A stretch of DNA of 37,864 nucleotides from a virus (IMGVR_UViG_3300003322_000882:1-37864), one strand, 5' to 3'. Counted from the first letter of the stretch, positions 13,625 through 22,234 are shown. Notes: generated by a model from the letters alone, not told the origin. Numbers and translations: made by a program.

Positions 13625-13959
13625 TCTCGCACTCCTTCCCGACGCTCCTGTTCCTGCTCGTGGCTGCGCACGCACTCGCCGACTACCCGCTGCAGGGTCC
13701 GTTCCTGTCCGAGGCCAAGAACCGGCACACGGCGATCGGCAAGACGTTCTGGCCCCATGCCCTGACTGCGCACGCCATGATCCATGGGGGCTTTGTGCTG
13801 GTCCTGACCGGATCCCTGGTGCTGGCCCTCGCCGAGGTGGCCATCCACTGGCTGACCGACTTCCTCAAGTGCGACGACATGATCACGCTGAACACCGACC
13901 AGTTCATCCACCTCGCCTGCAAAGTCGTATGGGCCCTGACCGCCATGGTGATCGCATGA
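13621..13959 (+). CDS. DUF3307-type membrane protein, 112 aa
   Basis: Starts at ATG 13621 within the previous stop (ATGA). Three hydrophobic segments (FPTLLFLLVAAHALADY, MIHGGFVLVLTGSLVLAL, HLACKVVWALTAMVIA) and the polar signature HALADYPLQG, HAMIHGG, EVAIHWLTDFLK match the DUF3307 family of small integral membrane proteins. Conserved His and Asp in the membrane suggest a metal or enzymatic site, but the family has no assigned role. It is unusual to find a membrane protein in the middle of replication and recombination genes. Confidence 0.78.
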   Translation: MISHSFPTLLFLLVAAHALADYPLQGPFLSEAKNRHTAIGKTFWPHALTAHAMIHGGFVLVLTGSLVLALAEVAIHWLTDFLKCDDMITLNTDQFIHLACKVVWALTAMVIA

Positions 13960-14132
13960 CGCCCGAGCAAACCGCCCTCGCCTGCGCCGCCTGCTTCGCC
14001 GCGGGCTTCATCGGCGGGTTCGCCGGCGGCTTCCGCGTCGCGGCCATGATCATGCTCGCGGCACGCAAGGTGCGTGGCGCCCGGCTGCGGGTCGCTGCGT
14101 CCGATGGGGAGCTGCAGGAGGACTTCGCTTGA
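13956..14132 (+). CDS. Small glycine-zipper membrane protein, 58 aa
   Basis: ATG 13956 overlaps the DUF3307 stop. One transmembrane helix contains FAAGFIGGFAGGF, a Gly-spaced zipper that favours helix packing, followed by a basic cytoplasmic-type segment (AARKVRGARLRVA). It may associate with the preceding membrane protein. No family is recognised. Confidence 0.68.
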   Translation: MTPEQTALACAACFAAGFIGGFAGGFRVAAMIMLAARKVRGARLRVAASDGELQEDFA

Positions 14133-14509
14133 CCGAACGCCGCGACATCGGATGGAGGCTGGAGAACTGGGCGCGCTGGGCAACCGCGCGCGTCCCCCGC
14201 GGCGCTGACTGCATGACGGGCGCCATCTGCGAAAGCCTCCGCCGCTCCGCTCTGGGCGATGTCTGGTCCGGGCACCAGGTTGGCGATGGGCGGATCGACC
14301 CGAAGGACGCAGCGCGGATCCAGCTGGCCATGCCGCGTATTCCGTTCGCGCAGCGGCTGCTGCTGAACTGGTGCTACATCGAGCAGGCCCGGCCGGAGAT
14401 CGTCGCGCGCAAGTGCTCGTTCCCAGTGCGGGAATTCAAGGAACGGTTTTACGCGGCTCAGGCCGCAATCGAAGATGCAGCAGACGACCTGGAGGATGGA
14501 AATCGATGA
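14129..14509 (+). CDS. Q-like late antitermination protein, 126 aa
   Basis: Starts at TTG 14129, overlapping the previous stop as TTGA. The RLENWARWATARVP segment near the N-terminus and the C-terminal helical block (IPFAQRLLLNWCYIEQARPE, then FPVREFKERFYAAQAAIE) follow the arrangement of the phage antitermination Q family. That block resembles a sigma-4-like helix-turn-helix. The position is decisive: last but one gene of the early right operon, 217 nt before a promoter whose transcript meets terminators before any gene. Q would modify RNA polymerase at that promoter. Similarity is moderate, so another late activator is possible. Confidence 0.7.
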   Translation: MTERRDIGWRLENWARWATARVPRGADCMTGAICESLRRSALGDVWSGHQVGDGRIDPKDAARIQLAMPRIPFAQRLLLNWCYIEQARPEIVARKCSFPVREFKERFYAAQAAIEDAADDLEDGNR

Positions 14510-14751
14510 ACACGTTGACCACGCCGCAGGAAGCGGCGCGGAGCATGATGGACAGCATCCGGCGCGTGGCCGCCGAGGAGAACGTTCCCGAAAGCGCGGT
14601 GGCCGTGATCGCCGCCGGCATTCTCGGTGCGGCGATTGACCCGGATACCCTGCGATGGGCCGCCGACGAGATCGCGCGGGCCAAACGATTTTGCGACACC
14701 TCGGCCGATTCCTCGTCGAAACTTCTTGACAGCAGGAAAGCTCAGCAGTAA
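14506..14751 (+). CDS. Hypothetical protein, 81 aa
   Basis: ATG 14506 overlaps the Q-like stop (ATGA), with GGAGG upstream. The protein (MNTLTTPQEAARSMMDSIRR ...) is helical; its centre VAVIAAGILGAAIDP is hydrophobic but contains a break, so membrane insertion is doubtful. The late promoter -35 lies inside its last codons and the -10 overlaps its stop. Function unknown. Confidence 0.65.
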   Translation: MNTLTTPQEAARSMMDSIRRVAAEENVPESAVAVIAAGILGAAIDPDTLRWAADEIARAKRFCDTSADSSSKLLDSRKAQQ

Positions 14752-14754
14752 ATT
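14726..14754 (+). promoter_or_regulatory. Late promoter (PR' analogue)
   Basis: TTGACA (14726-14731), 17-bp spacer, TAAATT (14749-14754). Transcription would start near 14761, giving a leader of about 75 nt before the first terminator. This is the arrangement of the Q-dependent lambda late promoter, whose transcript also stops at a nearby terminator without Q. Confidence 0.75.
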
Positions 14755-14834
14755 CCCGCCAACAACTTATTTCCGTCCCTCAAGACGCGTTCGGGTTCCC
14801 AGATGGGAGCCCGAGGCGCGCCCGGGACCTGCGA

Positions 14835-14867
14835 AGCCCCGCTGTCAGCGATGACGCGGGGCTTTTT
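14835..14867 (+). terminator. Leader terminator 1 (tR' analogue)
   Basis: AGCCCCGC (14835-14842) pairs with GCGGGGCT (14856-14863); inside it GTCA pairs with TGAC around a GCGA loop, and T residues follow. A second hairpin (14789-14813, CGGGTTCCC with GGGAGCCCG) lies upstream in the same leader. This strong terminator would stop late transcription unless antiterminated. Confidence 0.88.
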
Positions 14868-14952
14868 GCTTTGGACTGACGTTTGACGGCCGGGAACAGC
14901 ACCGGCACCAATTCCCGTTGTCTCCGGCTCGTGGCTTCCCAGCGCGAGTTTT

Positions 14953-14975
14953 GCCCGCCTCGTGCGGGCTTTTTT
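14953..14975 (+). terminator. Leader terminator 2, just before the co-chaperonin gene
   Basis: GCCCGC and GCGGGC with a CTCGT loop, followed by six T (14970-14975). It ends 15 nt before the ATG at 14991, so the first late gene lies directly behind a second barrier. From 14868 to 14952 nothing coding is seen. Confidence 0.88.
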
Positions 14976-14990
14976 ATTTCTGGACCCGCC

Positions 14991-15392
14991 ATGCTCAAAC
15001 CCACCGGCAACCGCATCGTCGTTCGTCTCGACGAGAACCTCCCCACCGGCATCGCCGGCTTCGTGCTGCCGCCGAAGACCGACGCGTACCGCGCGAAGGA
15101 CGGCGCGGTCGAGGGCATGAATCGCGGGACCGTCATCGCCGTCGGTCCGGGCGCGCGCCACCCGAAGACCGACAAGCTGCTGCCGATGTCCGTCCAGGTG
15201 GGCGACGTCGTGCGCTTTTCCGAGTTGCAGTACCACACGTTCGACAAGGACGGGCACAAGCACGTGCTCATCAGCGAGATGGACGTGCTGGGCGTCGAGA
15301 TGCCGCACCCGACCGAGGCCATCCGTTCGGCCGTCGACGAGGCGCTGGAGCGCCCGACCGCGCTGACCGCCGCTATCGCGATGGTGGCCTGA
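14991..15392 (+). CDS. GroES-like co-chaperonin, 133 aa
   Basis: The protein starts MLKPTGNRIVVRLDENLPTG and shows the Cpn10 layout. A first beta strand is followed by a glycine-rich mobile loop (TGIAGFVLPPKTD) that would contact GroEL, then RGTVIAVGPGARHP, VQVGDVVRFSELQYHTFDKD and HVLISEMDVLGV. GroES is about 97 residues; this one has an extra C-terminal tail of about 30 residues and an insertion after the mobile loop. Phage Cpn10 proteins such as T4 gp31 replace host GroES to fold the coat protein. It is the first late gene, next to the packaging and head genes. The ribosome site is weak. Confidence 0.82.
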   Translation: MLKPTGNRIVVRLDENLPTGIAGFVLPPKTDAYRAKDGAVEGMNRGTVIAVGPGARHPKTDKLLPMSVQVGDVVRFSELQYHTFDKDGHKHVLISEMDVLGVEMPHPTEAIRSAVDEALERPTALTAAIAMVA

Positions 15393-15408
15393 AGGAGCGA
15401 GTTCGAAG

Positions 15409-15831
15409 ATGTCCGGATACGACCCAGAGCTGGCAGCGAACTTCTGCGCCGCGATGGCCTCGACGACCGAAAGCATTGCCACGATCTGTAAACGCAAGGG
15501 CATGCCCAGCAAGGCCACCGTGTTTCGCTGGAAGGCGGAGAACGCGATGTTCGCCGCGATGTACGACGCGGCCAAGAGCGCCCAGATCGATACGCAGTTT
15601 GACGAGATCGTGGAGATCGCGGACAACTGCAAAACCGACAAGGATTCAGTGGCCAAGGCCAAGCTGCGCATCTACGCCCGCATCGAGGCCGCGCAGCGCC
15701 TGAAGCCGAAGCAGTATGGCCTGAAGGTCGCGCACGGCGGCGCCGAAGACCTGCCGCCGATGAAGACCGAAGCCACGGTGACTGTCACCGCCGAAGAGGC
15801 GTACAAACGGATGCTCGATGGCAGCGCCTGA
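15409..15831 (+). CDS. terS: Terminase small subunit, 140 aa
   Basis: AAGGAGCGAGTTCG precedes ATG 15412/15409 region; the frame opens MSGYDPELAANFCAAMASTT. Residues 20-50 (ESIATICKRKGMPSKATVFR) form the helix-turn-helix used to recognise the packaging site, and the rest is a helical oligomerisation core. The following gene overlaps its last 14 nt and is a clear large terminase, which fixes the call. The pac site may lie in this gene, as in P22. Confidence 0.85.
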   Translation: MSGYDPELAANFCAAMASTTESIATICKRKGMPSKATVFRWKAENAMFAAMYDAAKSAQIDTQFDEIVEIADNCKTDKDSVAKAKLRIYARIEAAQRLKPKQYGLKVAHGGAEDLPPMKTEATVTVTAEEAYKRMLDGSA

Positions 15832-17347
15832 GTGGTTCGATTTCCGCGCTCCGAATTACGAGCGCGTGTACCAGATGCGCGCCGAGCGGCTGCAGCGGAT
15901 ACGCACCGATCCTGGCCTGTTGCCGGGCCTGCGCGAACACTACAAGGCCAACCCGGTCGACTTCATCAACGACTGGGGCATGACGTTCGATCCGCGTAAC
16001 GCCGAGATCGGGCTGCCGACGGTCATTCCGTTTCTGCTGTTCCCGAAGCAGGCCGAGTTCGTCACCTGGGTGCGCGAGCGCTGGCTGGGCCGTGAGGACG
16101 GCCTGGCCGAGAAGTCCCGCGACATGGGCATCTCCTGGCTGTCCGTCGGCATCGCCGTCTGGATGTGGACGTTCTATCCAGGCGTCGTCATCGGCTTCGG
16201 CAGCCGCAAGGAGGAATACGTCGACAAGCTGGGCGACCCGAAATCGCTGTTCTGGAAGGTTCGCCAGTTCATCAACCTGTTGCCGGCGGAGTTCCGCCCG
16301 AAGGGCTACATCGAGGCGCGGCACGCGCCGCACATGCGCATCCTGAACCCGGAGAACGGCGCGGCGATCATCGGCGAGGCTGGCGACAACATCGGCCGCG
16401 GTAACCGCACGTCCATCTACTTCAAGGACGAATCGGCGTTCTATGAGCGCCCGGACGCGATCGACGCTGCGCTGTCGCAGACATCGAACTGCAAGATCGA
16501 CCTGTCCACGGTCAACGGCAACGGCAACCCGTTTTACCGGAAGCGGCACAGCGGCAAGGTCAAGGTGTTCACGTTCCACTGGCGCGACGATCCGCGCAAG
16601 GACGACGCCTGGTACCAGAAACAGCGCGAAAGTCTCGACCCCGTCATCGTGGCGCAGGAAATCGACATCGACTACAACGCCTCGACGTCCGACGCCTGGA
16701 TCCCGGGCGACCTCATCGCCGCTGCACAGGGCAACGGTCCGGCCGACGTGGAAGCGTTGGGAGGCTGGAACGTCGGCGTCGACGCTGCGCACTTCGGCGA
16801 CGACGAGAGCGTGATCCACAAGCGGCGCGGCCGCCTGAACCTGCCGCAGGTCACGCGCCGCGGCGTCGACGGCCCCGGCCTGGCCGCCGTGGTCACGTCG
16901 GAGTGCGACGACCTGGTCGCGGCCGGCGGCGAGATCGCCGCGATCGTGATCGAGCTCGATGGCCCGGGTGTGTCGTGCTATGACCAGCTCAAGGCCGGCA
17001 AGTACGCCGCCATGGTTGTCGGCATCCACACGGGAGCCCGCCTCACCGATGGCAAGAACTACAACATCAAGGCGCGTATGTGGCGCGATGCTCGCGACTA
17101 CCTGGCCAGCCCGCCGGTGTCGATGCCGAACTGCGGCGAGCTGCGCTCCCAGGTCGCCTCCGTGAAATACAAGTACAAGGACGGTTTGCTGCTGATGCAA
17201 TCGAAGAAGGAATACAAGGCCGTGTATGGGAAATCCCCTGACCGTGCCGACGCCTTCGTGCTGACCTTCGCGGCGAACGTGAAGCCGAAGAAAGTCCAGA
17301 CCGCCGCGCCGCAACAGCAATTTCACCCGCAGGGATGGATGGGATGA
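15818..17347 (+). CDS. terL: Terminase large subunit, 509 aa
   Basis: The packaging motor shows a degenerate Walker A (AEKSRDMGIS, residues 97-106), a Walker B (SIYFKDE, Asp204-Glu205) and an RNase H-like nuclease with Asp322 (VGVDAA), Asp381 (IELDGPG) and Asp475/478 (DRADAF). The length is close to P22 gp2 (about 500). It starts inside terS and its stop overlaps the portal start (ATGA). It would translocate DNA through the portal and cut headful lengths. Confidence 0.93.
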   Translation: MAAPEWFDFRAPNYERVYQMRAERLQRIRTDPGLLPGLREHYKANPVDFINDWGMTFDPRNAEIGLPTVIPFLLFPKQAEFVTWVRERWLGREDGLAEKSRDMGISWLSVGIAVWMWTFYPGVVIGFGSRKEEYVDKLGDPKSLFWKVRQFINLLPAEFRPKGYIEARHAPHMRILNPENGAAIIGEAGDNIGRGNRTSIYFKDESAFYERPDAIDAALSQTSNCKIDLSTVNGNGNPFYRKRHSGKVKVFTFHWRDDPRKDDAWYQKQRESLDPVIVAQEIDIDYNASTSDAWIPGDLIAAAQGNGPADVEALGGWNVGVDAAHFGDDESVIHKRRGRLNLPQVTRRGVDGPGLAAVVTSECDDLVAAGGEIAAIVIELDGPGVSCYDQLKAGKYAAMVVGIHTGARLTDGKNYNIKARMWRDARDYLASPPVSMPNCGELRSQVASVKYKYKDGLLLMQSKKEYKAVYGKSPDRADAFVLTFAANVKPKKVQTAAPQQQFHPQGWMG

Positions 17348-19449
17348 GCGAAATCATCAACGAAATGCGCCGTCGGCTGAAGCTTGCCCGCGACGCCGAG
17401 GGCGGCAATCGCGCCGATCAGCTCGAGGACATCCGTTTCTCGTTCGGCAACCAGTGGCCAGCCGCCATGAAGCTGGCCCGCCAGCAGGAAGGTCGCCCGG
17501 CACTGACCATCAATAAGACCGACACGTTCGTCCGCTCGGTCGTGAACAACATGCGTGCCGCGCGCCCACGTCTTCGGGTGCATCCGGTTGCGGATGGCGC
17601 CTGCGTGAAGAAGGCCAACGTCATCGAAGGACTGATCCGCCACATCGAGGTCAACAGCAACGCCGATCTCGCCTATGACACTGGCGCCGAGTCCCAGGTG
17701 CGCGCCGGAGAAGGCTACTGGCGCGTGTGCTCGCGCTACGTCGCGGACGACAGCTTCGACCAGGAGCTGTACATCGATCGCATCCGCAACCACTTCACCG
17801 TGTACATGGACCCGTCGGCCACGATGCCGGACGGCTCGGACGCCGACTGGTGCATCATCACGTCGTCGATGAAGAAGGCCAGCTTCCGCAAGAAGCACCC
17901 GCGCGCGAAGATCGCCGACGTGAAGGACCTGGGCCCGGGCGATGACAAAGCTGTGTGGGCCAGCGCCGAAGACGTCGTCGTGGCGGAGTACTACCGCTTC
18001 GAGGAGATGCCGGATACATTGTGCCTGCTGTCGAGCGGCGTGCGCATGTTCAAGTCGCGCATCGACATGGAAGCGCTGCAGTACCTGCGCGTGACCATCG
18101 TGCACACGCGCCCTACCGTGCGCCGTCAGCTGAAATGGTCCCTGTGCACTGCCGTCGAGGAACTCGACAAGCGCGACCAACCAGGCAAGTACATCCCGGT
18201 GGTGCGCGTCGTCGGCGCCGAGATGATCGACGACGGCAAGACGATCCGTTTCGGTATGGTCCGCCAGCTGAAAGACCCGCAGCGCATGTACAACTACTGG
18301 CGCACGCAGGAGACGGAATTCGTCGCGCTCGCGCCCCTGGCGCCGTGGCTGATGGCCGAGGGGCAGGACGAAGGGTACGAGAACGAATGGCAGAACGCCA
18401 ACCGCAAATCGTACTCGCGCCTGAAGTACAAGCCGGTGCGCGACGAGGCCGGGAATCTACTGCCGCCGCCGCAGCGCCTGACGCCTCAGGCCATCCCCGC
18501 CGCCAGCGTGAATGCCGCCATGGCTGCGAGCGAAGACCTGAAGGCCGTTGCCGGCATGTTCGACCCTGCGCTCGGCGCGCCCGGCCAGGAGACCTCCGGC
18601 AGGATGGTCCAGGCGCGCCAGGGCCAGTCGGACATGTCGAACTACCACTTCTACGACAACCTGACCCGCGCGATCCGTCACACGGGCGTGATCCTGCTCG
18701 ACCTGATCCCGCATTACTACGACACGCAGCGCGTCATCCGGATCCTGGGCGTCGACGGTGTGCCGCAGACCACCACCATCAACGAAAAGGTGCGCGACCA
18801 ATTCGGCGCGATCCGGCAGGTCCTGAACGACGTCACGGTCGGAACTTACGACGTGGTGATGGACACGGGCCCGGGCTACCAGACGAAACGCCAAGAGAAC
18901 AGCGATATGCTGCTGGGCCTCCTCAAGACCATGCCGCAGGTCGCGCAGACAGCCGGCGACCTCGTCGTGCGCCAGATGGACTTCGAGGCTGCGCAGGACG
19001 TGGCCGATCGCCTGGCCGCTGCAAACCCGCTCGCGATGGCCGAGAAGAAGCTGCCGGACGACTTGCCGGACGACGTCAAAGCATTCATCGCTCACCTCAT
19101 GGGTGCGAACCAGCAGATGCAGCAGGCGCTGCAACAGGCCGAGCTCGAGCGCAAATACCGCATGGGCGTCGAGCAGGTTCGCCAGCACGGCAAACTCGCG
19201 TCCGACCAGCTGTGGGCCGACCATGAGATGCGGCACGAGGAGGTTCGCCAGCAGGGAGAAAACCGCCGCGCCCTGGCGAAGGAACACGGCCAGAACATGC
19301 GCGCACAGATCGCCGCCGAGACGAAGCTGCACGACACGGCCATGCGGACCGACGAATCCTGGCGCGAGGCCCAGCTGGACGCCCGCACCGACATGGAGCT
19401 CGGCCAAGACCGCGGCCCGAACAACGAATTCCACCGCGAGCACGCGTAG
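17344..19449 (+). CDS. P22-type portal protein, 701 aa
   Basis: ATG 17344 lies in the terL stop (ATGA). Typical portal features are the N-terminal DQLEDIRFSFGNQWPA and RPALTINKTDTFVRSVVNNM, and the C-terminal barrel-forming helices rich in Gln, Glu and Ala (ANQQMQQALQQAELERKY). The length is near P22 gp1 (about 725). A dodecamer of this protein would form the DNA channel and the docking site for the gp4-like protein. Confidence 0.88.
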   Translation: MSEIINEMRRRLKLARDAEGGNRADQLEDIRFSFGNQWPAAMKLARQQEGRPALTINKTDTFVRSVVNNMRAARPRLRVHPVADGACVKKANVIEGLIRHIEVNSNADLAYDTGAESQVRAGEGYWRVCSRYVADDSFDQELYIDRIRNHFTVYMDPSATMPDGSDADWCIITSSMKKASFRKKHPRAKIADVKDLGPGDDKAVWASAEDVVVAEYYRFEEMPDTLCLLSSGVRMFKSRIDMEALQYLRVTIVHTRPTVRRQLKWSLCTAVEELDKRDQPGKYIPVVRVVGAEMIDDGKTIRFGMVRQLKDPQRMYNYWRTQETEFVALAPLAPWLMAEGQDEGYENEWQNANRKSYSRLKYKPVRDEAGNLLPPPQRLTPQAIPAASVNAAMAASEDLKAVAGMFDPALGAPGQETSGRMVQARQGQSDMSNYHFYDNLTRAIRHTGVILLDLIPHYYDTQRVIRILGVDGVPQTTTINEKVRDQFGAIRQVLNDVTVGTYDVVMDTGPGYQTKRQENSDMLLGLLKTMPQVAQTAGDLVVRQMDFEAAQDVADRLAAANPLAMAEKKLPDDLPDDVKAFIAHLMGANQQMQQALQQAELERKYRMGVEQVRQHGKLASDQLWADHEMRHEEVRQQGENRRALAKEHGQNMRAQIAAETKLHDTAMRTDESWREAQLDARTDMELGQDRGPNNEFHREHA

Positions 19450-19464
19450 TGCACCCCACGCCTA

Positions 19465-19482
19465 CCGATGGGCATTCATCGG
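19465..19482 (+). other. Hairpin upstream of the scaffold gene
   Basis: CCGATG and CATCGG form a 6-bp stem with a 6-nt loop, 21 nt before the scaffold ATG. No T tract follows. It belongs to a series of hairpins in front of late genes. Confidence 0.55.
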
Positions 19483-19503
19483 GTTCAATCCGTGAGAGAC
19501 CTC

Positions 19504-20403
19504 ATGTCGACTGTTGACCAGGGCACTGCCCAACCGACCACTGCACGTCACGCAGAGCGCGTCCAACCGAACGTTGTGACGAGCGAAACCATCGCCGCCA
19601 TGTATTCCGGTGCTTCCCCGAAAGCGGAGCCGCCCAAGGAAGAGCCGAAAGGCGATGCCCCGGGTGCAGAACCTGGCGCTGACGGTGACAAGGGAGAGAA
19701 GCGCGCCAAGAAGCCGTTCTCGGAACGCATTTCCGAAGTGGTGACCCAGCGCCGCGAAGCCGAGACCAGGGCGGAGCGCGCCGAACGTGAGCGCGACGAG
19801 CTGCGTGCTCGTCTCGACGCGATGTCGGCCCAGGCCGCACCGGTGAAGGAAACGCCACGCCCGGACCGAGCGAAATTCGCGAACGACGAGGAGTACATCG
19901 AGGCGGTCGCGGAATGGAAGGCCGACGAGCGGCTGGCCAAGCGTGAACGTGAGCAGGCCGAGGCGAAGGCCAAGGCCGAGCGCGAGCAGCTCACCACGAA
20001 CTGGCAGAAGGCGCAGGAGCGTGCGAAGGCCGAGATCGACGACTATGAAGCCGTCATCAAGGCGTCGGACGTCCAGCTGCCCGGCCATCTGCACCAGGCC
20101 ATTCTGGAAAGCGACGTCGGCCCTCACCTGGCGTACTACTTCGCCAAGCACCCGGACGAGGCCAAGCGCTTCGCCGGCATGTCCGCGACGACCGCGCTGC
20201 GCCAACTCGGGAAGCTGGAAGACCGCCTGGCAGACGAAAGCGACGACGAGCCCGCACCGAAAGCCTCTCCCGCACCCGCAGTCGAAAAATCCAAGGCACC
20301 CGCCCCGATCACCCCCGTCAAGGACGGCCGCGCCGTCGACCCGGGCCCGGCCAACTCGTTCGACGAGTACCGTGCCCGCCGTCGCGCTGAGCGCAAGGGA
20401 TAG
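19504..20403 (+). CDS. Scaffolding protein, 299 aa
   Basis: I start at ATG 19504 (GAGAGACCTC upstream); an earlier in-frame ATG at 19468 falls within the hairpin. The protein is highly charged with a Pro/Lys/Glu-rich N-terminus, a long coiled coil (RREAETRAERAERERDELRA; KREREQAEAKAKAERE) and a small basic C-terminal end (FDEYRARRRAERKG). A helical protein with a basic C-terminus that binds coat is typical of P22 gp8 (about 303 residues). Order portal-scaffold-coat supports it. Confidence 0.83.
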   Translation: MSTVDQGTAQPTTARHAERVQPNVVTSETIAAMYSGASPKAEPPKEEPKGDAPGAEPGADGDKGEKRAKKPFSERISEVVTQRREAETRAERAERERDELRARLDAMSAQAAPVKETPRPDRAKFANDEEYIEAVAEWKADERLAKREREQAEAKAKAEREQLTTNWQKAQERAKAEIDDYEAVIKASDVQLPGHLHQAILESDVGPHLAYYFAKHPDEAKRFAGMSATTALRQLGKLEDRLADESDDEPAPKASPAPAVEKSKAPAPITPVKDGRAVDPGPANSFDEYRARRRAERKG

Positions 20404-20425
20404 CGAGTCGCCACCCACCTCATAG

Positions 20426-20448
20426 GCCCGCCCTGTGCGGGCTTTTTT
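20426..20448 (+). terminator. Terminator just upstream of the coat gene
   Basis: GCCCGC (20426-20431) and GCGGGC (20437-20442), followed by TTTTTT (20443-20448). It ends 13 nt before the coat ATG. It would have to be read through by Q-modified polymerase to express head and tail genes. Confidence 0.87.
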
Positions 20449-20461
20449 ATTGGAGCAAACC

Positions 20462-21775
20462 ATGCCCGGCAATACCCTGCTTACCATCAGCGACATCACC
20501 AACGAAGGCCTGATGATCCTGGAAAACGAACTGTGCTTCGCCAACCAGGTGAACCGCGAATACGACGACCGCTTCGGCATCGACGGCGCGAAGATCGGCT
20601 ATACCGTGAACGCACGCCGCCCGGCGCGCTTCAAGGGTAGCACCGGCCCGGCGTTGAACATCGAGGCATTCACCGAGGGCAGCGTCCCGGTCACGCTGAC
20701 GACCCAGTTCCACGTCGATACGCAGTTCAACACTTCCGATCTGCTGCTGTCGATGGACGACTTCAGCAAGCGCGTGCTGCAACCGCAGATCGCCACCATC
20801 GCCAACCGTGTCGACTTCGACGGTGCCCTGATGGCGAAGAACAACACGTTCAATGTCACCGGCACCGCCGGCACGGCCCCGAACGCCGTCGCCCCGTTCC
20901 TGCAGGCCGGCGCCTGGCTGGACTCGGAGGCCGCGCCGCGCGACGGCAACCGCTCGGTGATCCTGGACCAGTGGTCGATGGCCTCGATGGCCGGCGCCCT
21001 GACTGGCCTGTTCAACCCGCAGGTGAAGATCAGCCAGCAGTACGAGAAAGGCCTGCTCGGCAAGAACACGCTCGGCCTGAACTGGATGCAGGACCAGAAC
21101 GTCGCAACGCACACGTTCGGCTCCGGCGCCGGCGCGCCGAAGTTCGACGCCACCGGCGTTTCGTCGGCGGTCATCACCACCGGCTGGGCTGCCTCGGGCA
21201 CCCTGGCGACGAAGGGCTGGACGGCTTCCACCGCCGTGGTAAACGTCGGCGACATCATCTCGGTCGCGAACGTCGGTGCCGTCAACCCGCAGAACCGCCA
21301 GCCGGTGGCCGGAAAGCCGCGCTACGCCGTCGTGCTGCCGCCAGTCGGTACCCCGTCGAACGGCACGTTCGTTCCGGTGACGGATTCCGCCGGCGTGGTC
21401 GTGGGCGGCACGTACACGTCGGACGGCGCAGGCAAGCTGCAGCTGACTGTCGCCAACGCCTTCATCGTCAGCGACGCGTTCCAGAACTGCACCGCGGCGC
21501 CGGTGGACAACGCGAACATCACCATGTTCTCCACGAGCACCTCGTCGCCGCAATCGATGGCGTTCCACCGCGATGCGTTCACGCTGGTGTCGGCCGACCT
21601 GCCGCTGCCGGGCGGCGTCGACATGGCGGCGCGCGCGTCCCACAAAGACATCGGTATGTCGTTGCGCATCGTGCGTCAGTACACGATCAACAACGACGCT
21701 CTGCCGAGCCGTATCGACGTGCTGTATGGCTGGGCACCGCTGTACCGCGAGCTGTCCTGCCGCGTCGCCGGCTAA
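20462..21775 (+). CDS. Major capsid protein, P22 coat family, 437 aa
   Basis: ATG 20462 with GGAGCAAACC upstream. The N-terminus (NTLLTISDITNEGLMILENE) and the RVDFDGALMAKN and FQNCTAAPVDNAN regions follow P22-type gp5 coat proteins, and the size (437) matches gp5 (430). An inserted domain (about residues 220-345, rich in Gly, Thr and Val) corresponds to the telokin-like I-domain region. HK97 fold assembling into the icosahedral head is expected. Confidence 0.88.
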   Translation: MPGNTLLTISDITNEGLMILENELCFANQVNREYDDRFGIDGAKIGYTVNARRPARFKGSTGPALNIEAFTEGSVPVTLTTQFHVDTQFNTSDLLLSMDDFSKRVLQPQIATIANRVDFDGALMAKNNTFNVTGTAGTAPNAVAPFLQAGAWLDSEAAPRDGNRSVILDQWSMASMAGALTGLFNPQVKISQQYEKGLLGKNTLGLNWMQDQNVATHTFGSGAGAPKFDATGVSSAVITTGWAASGTLATKGWTASTAVVNVGDIISVANVGAVNPQNRQPVAGKPRYAVVLPPVGTPSNGTFVPVTDSAGVVVGGTYTSDGAGKLQLTVANAFIVSDAFQNCTAAPVDNANITMFSTSTSSPQSMAFHRDAFTLVSADLPLPGGVDMAARASHKDIGMSLRIVRQYTINNDALPSRIDVLYGWAPLYRELSCRVAG

Positions 21776-21810
21776 TCGCTGACGGGATCCCCGCAGCTTC
21801 CCCAACCTGA

Positions 21811-21833
21811 CCCCGCTTCAGCGGGGTTTCCTT
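21811..21833 (+). terminator. Hairpin/terminator between coat and decoration-like gene
   Basis: CCCCGC and GCGGGG with a TTCA tetraloop, followed by TTTCCTTT. The T run is interrupted, so termination may be partial. It could lower downstream expression relative to coat. The next ATG is 14 nt further. Confidence 0.75.
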
Positions 21834-21846
21834 TCTGGAGGCCTTC

Positions 21847-22227
21847 ATGGCAAATAGCAACCCGGGGCCGGCCGTTACCTCGTCCGGTCCCAATACCATC
21901 CCGTTCGGCAACGTGCAGCAGATCGCGCTTCTGGCCATTGCTCTCTCGCCGGCAATCGTCGCCGCCAATACCACGGCCGAACAAACGTTCACCGTCACCG
22001 GCCTGCAGGTCGGTGACTTCGTCGAGGTCAACAAGCCGACCACCCAGGCAGGCCTGGGCGTCGTCAACGCGCGCGTGAGCGCGGCCAATACGCTGGCGAT
22101 CGCGTTCTCGAACAACACCGCCGCCGGCATCACGCCGACGGCGGCCGAATCGTATCAGCTGATGGTCATTCGTCCGCTCGCGAGCGCCCTGGCCGGTGGC
22201 CTGCCGTCGACGTTGCCGCTGCCTTAA
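21847..22227 (+). CDS. Small structural (decoration/head) protein candidate, 126 aa
   Basis: Strong ribosome site (TGGAGGCCTTC). The product (MANSNPGPAVTSSGPNTIPF ...) is cysteine-free and rich in Ala, Thr, Val and Asn, with FTVTGLQVGDFVEVNKPTTQ and VVNARVSAANTLAIAFSN, a beta-sandwich pattern repeated in virion proteins of many phages. Located directly after coat, it is probably a decoration or head-stabilising protein. P22 itself has no equivalent here. Confidence 0.7.
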   Translation: MANSNPGPAVTSSGPNTIPFGNVQQIALLAIALSPAIVAANTTAEQTFTVTGLQVGDFVEVNKPTTQAGLGVVNARVSAANTLAIAFSNNTAAGITPTAAESYQLMVIRPLASALAGGLPSTLPLP

Positions 22228-22234
22228 TCCACCT

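Noticed and set aside
15785-17326. A 513-codon minus-strand frame opposite the large terminase
   Set aside because: TerL has all catalytic motifs in the plus frame; the antisense product has no domain and no ribosome site.
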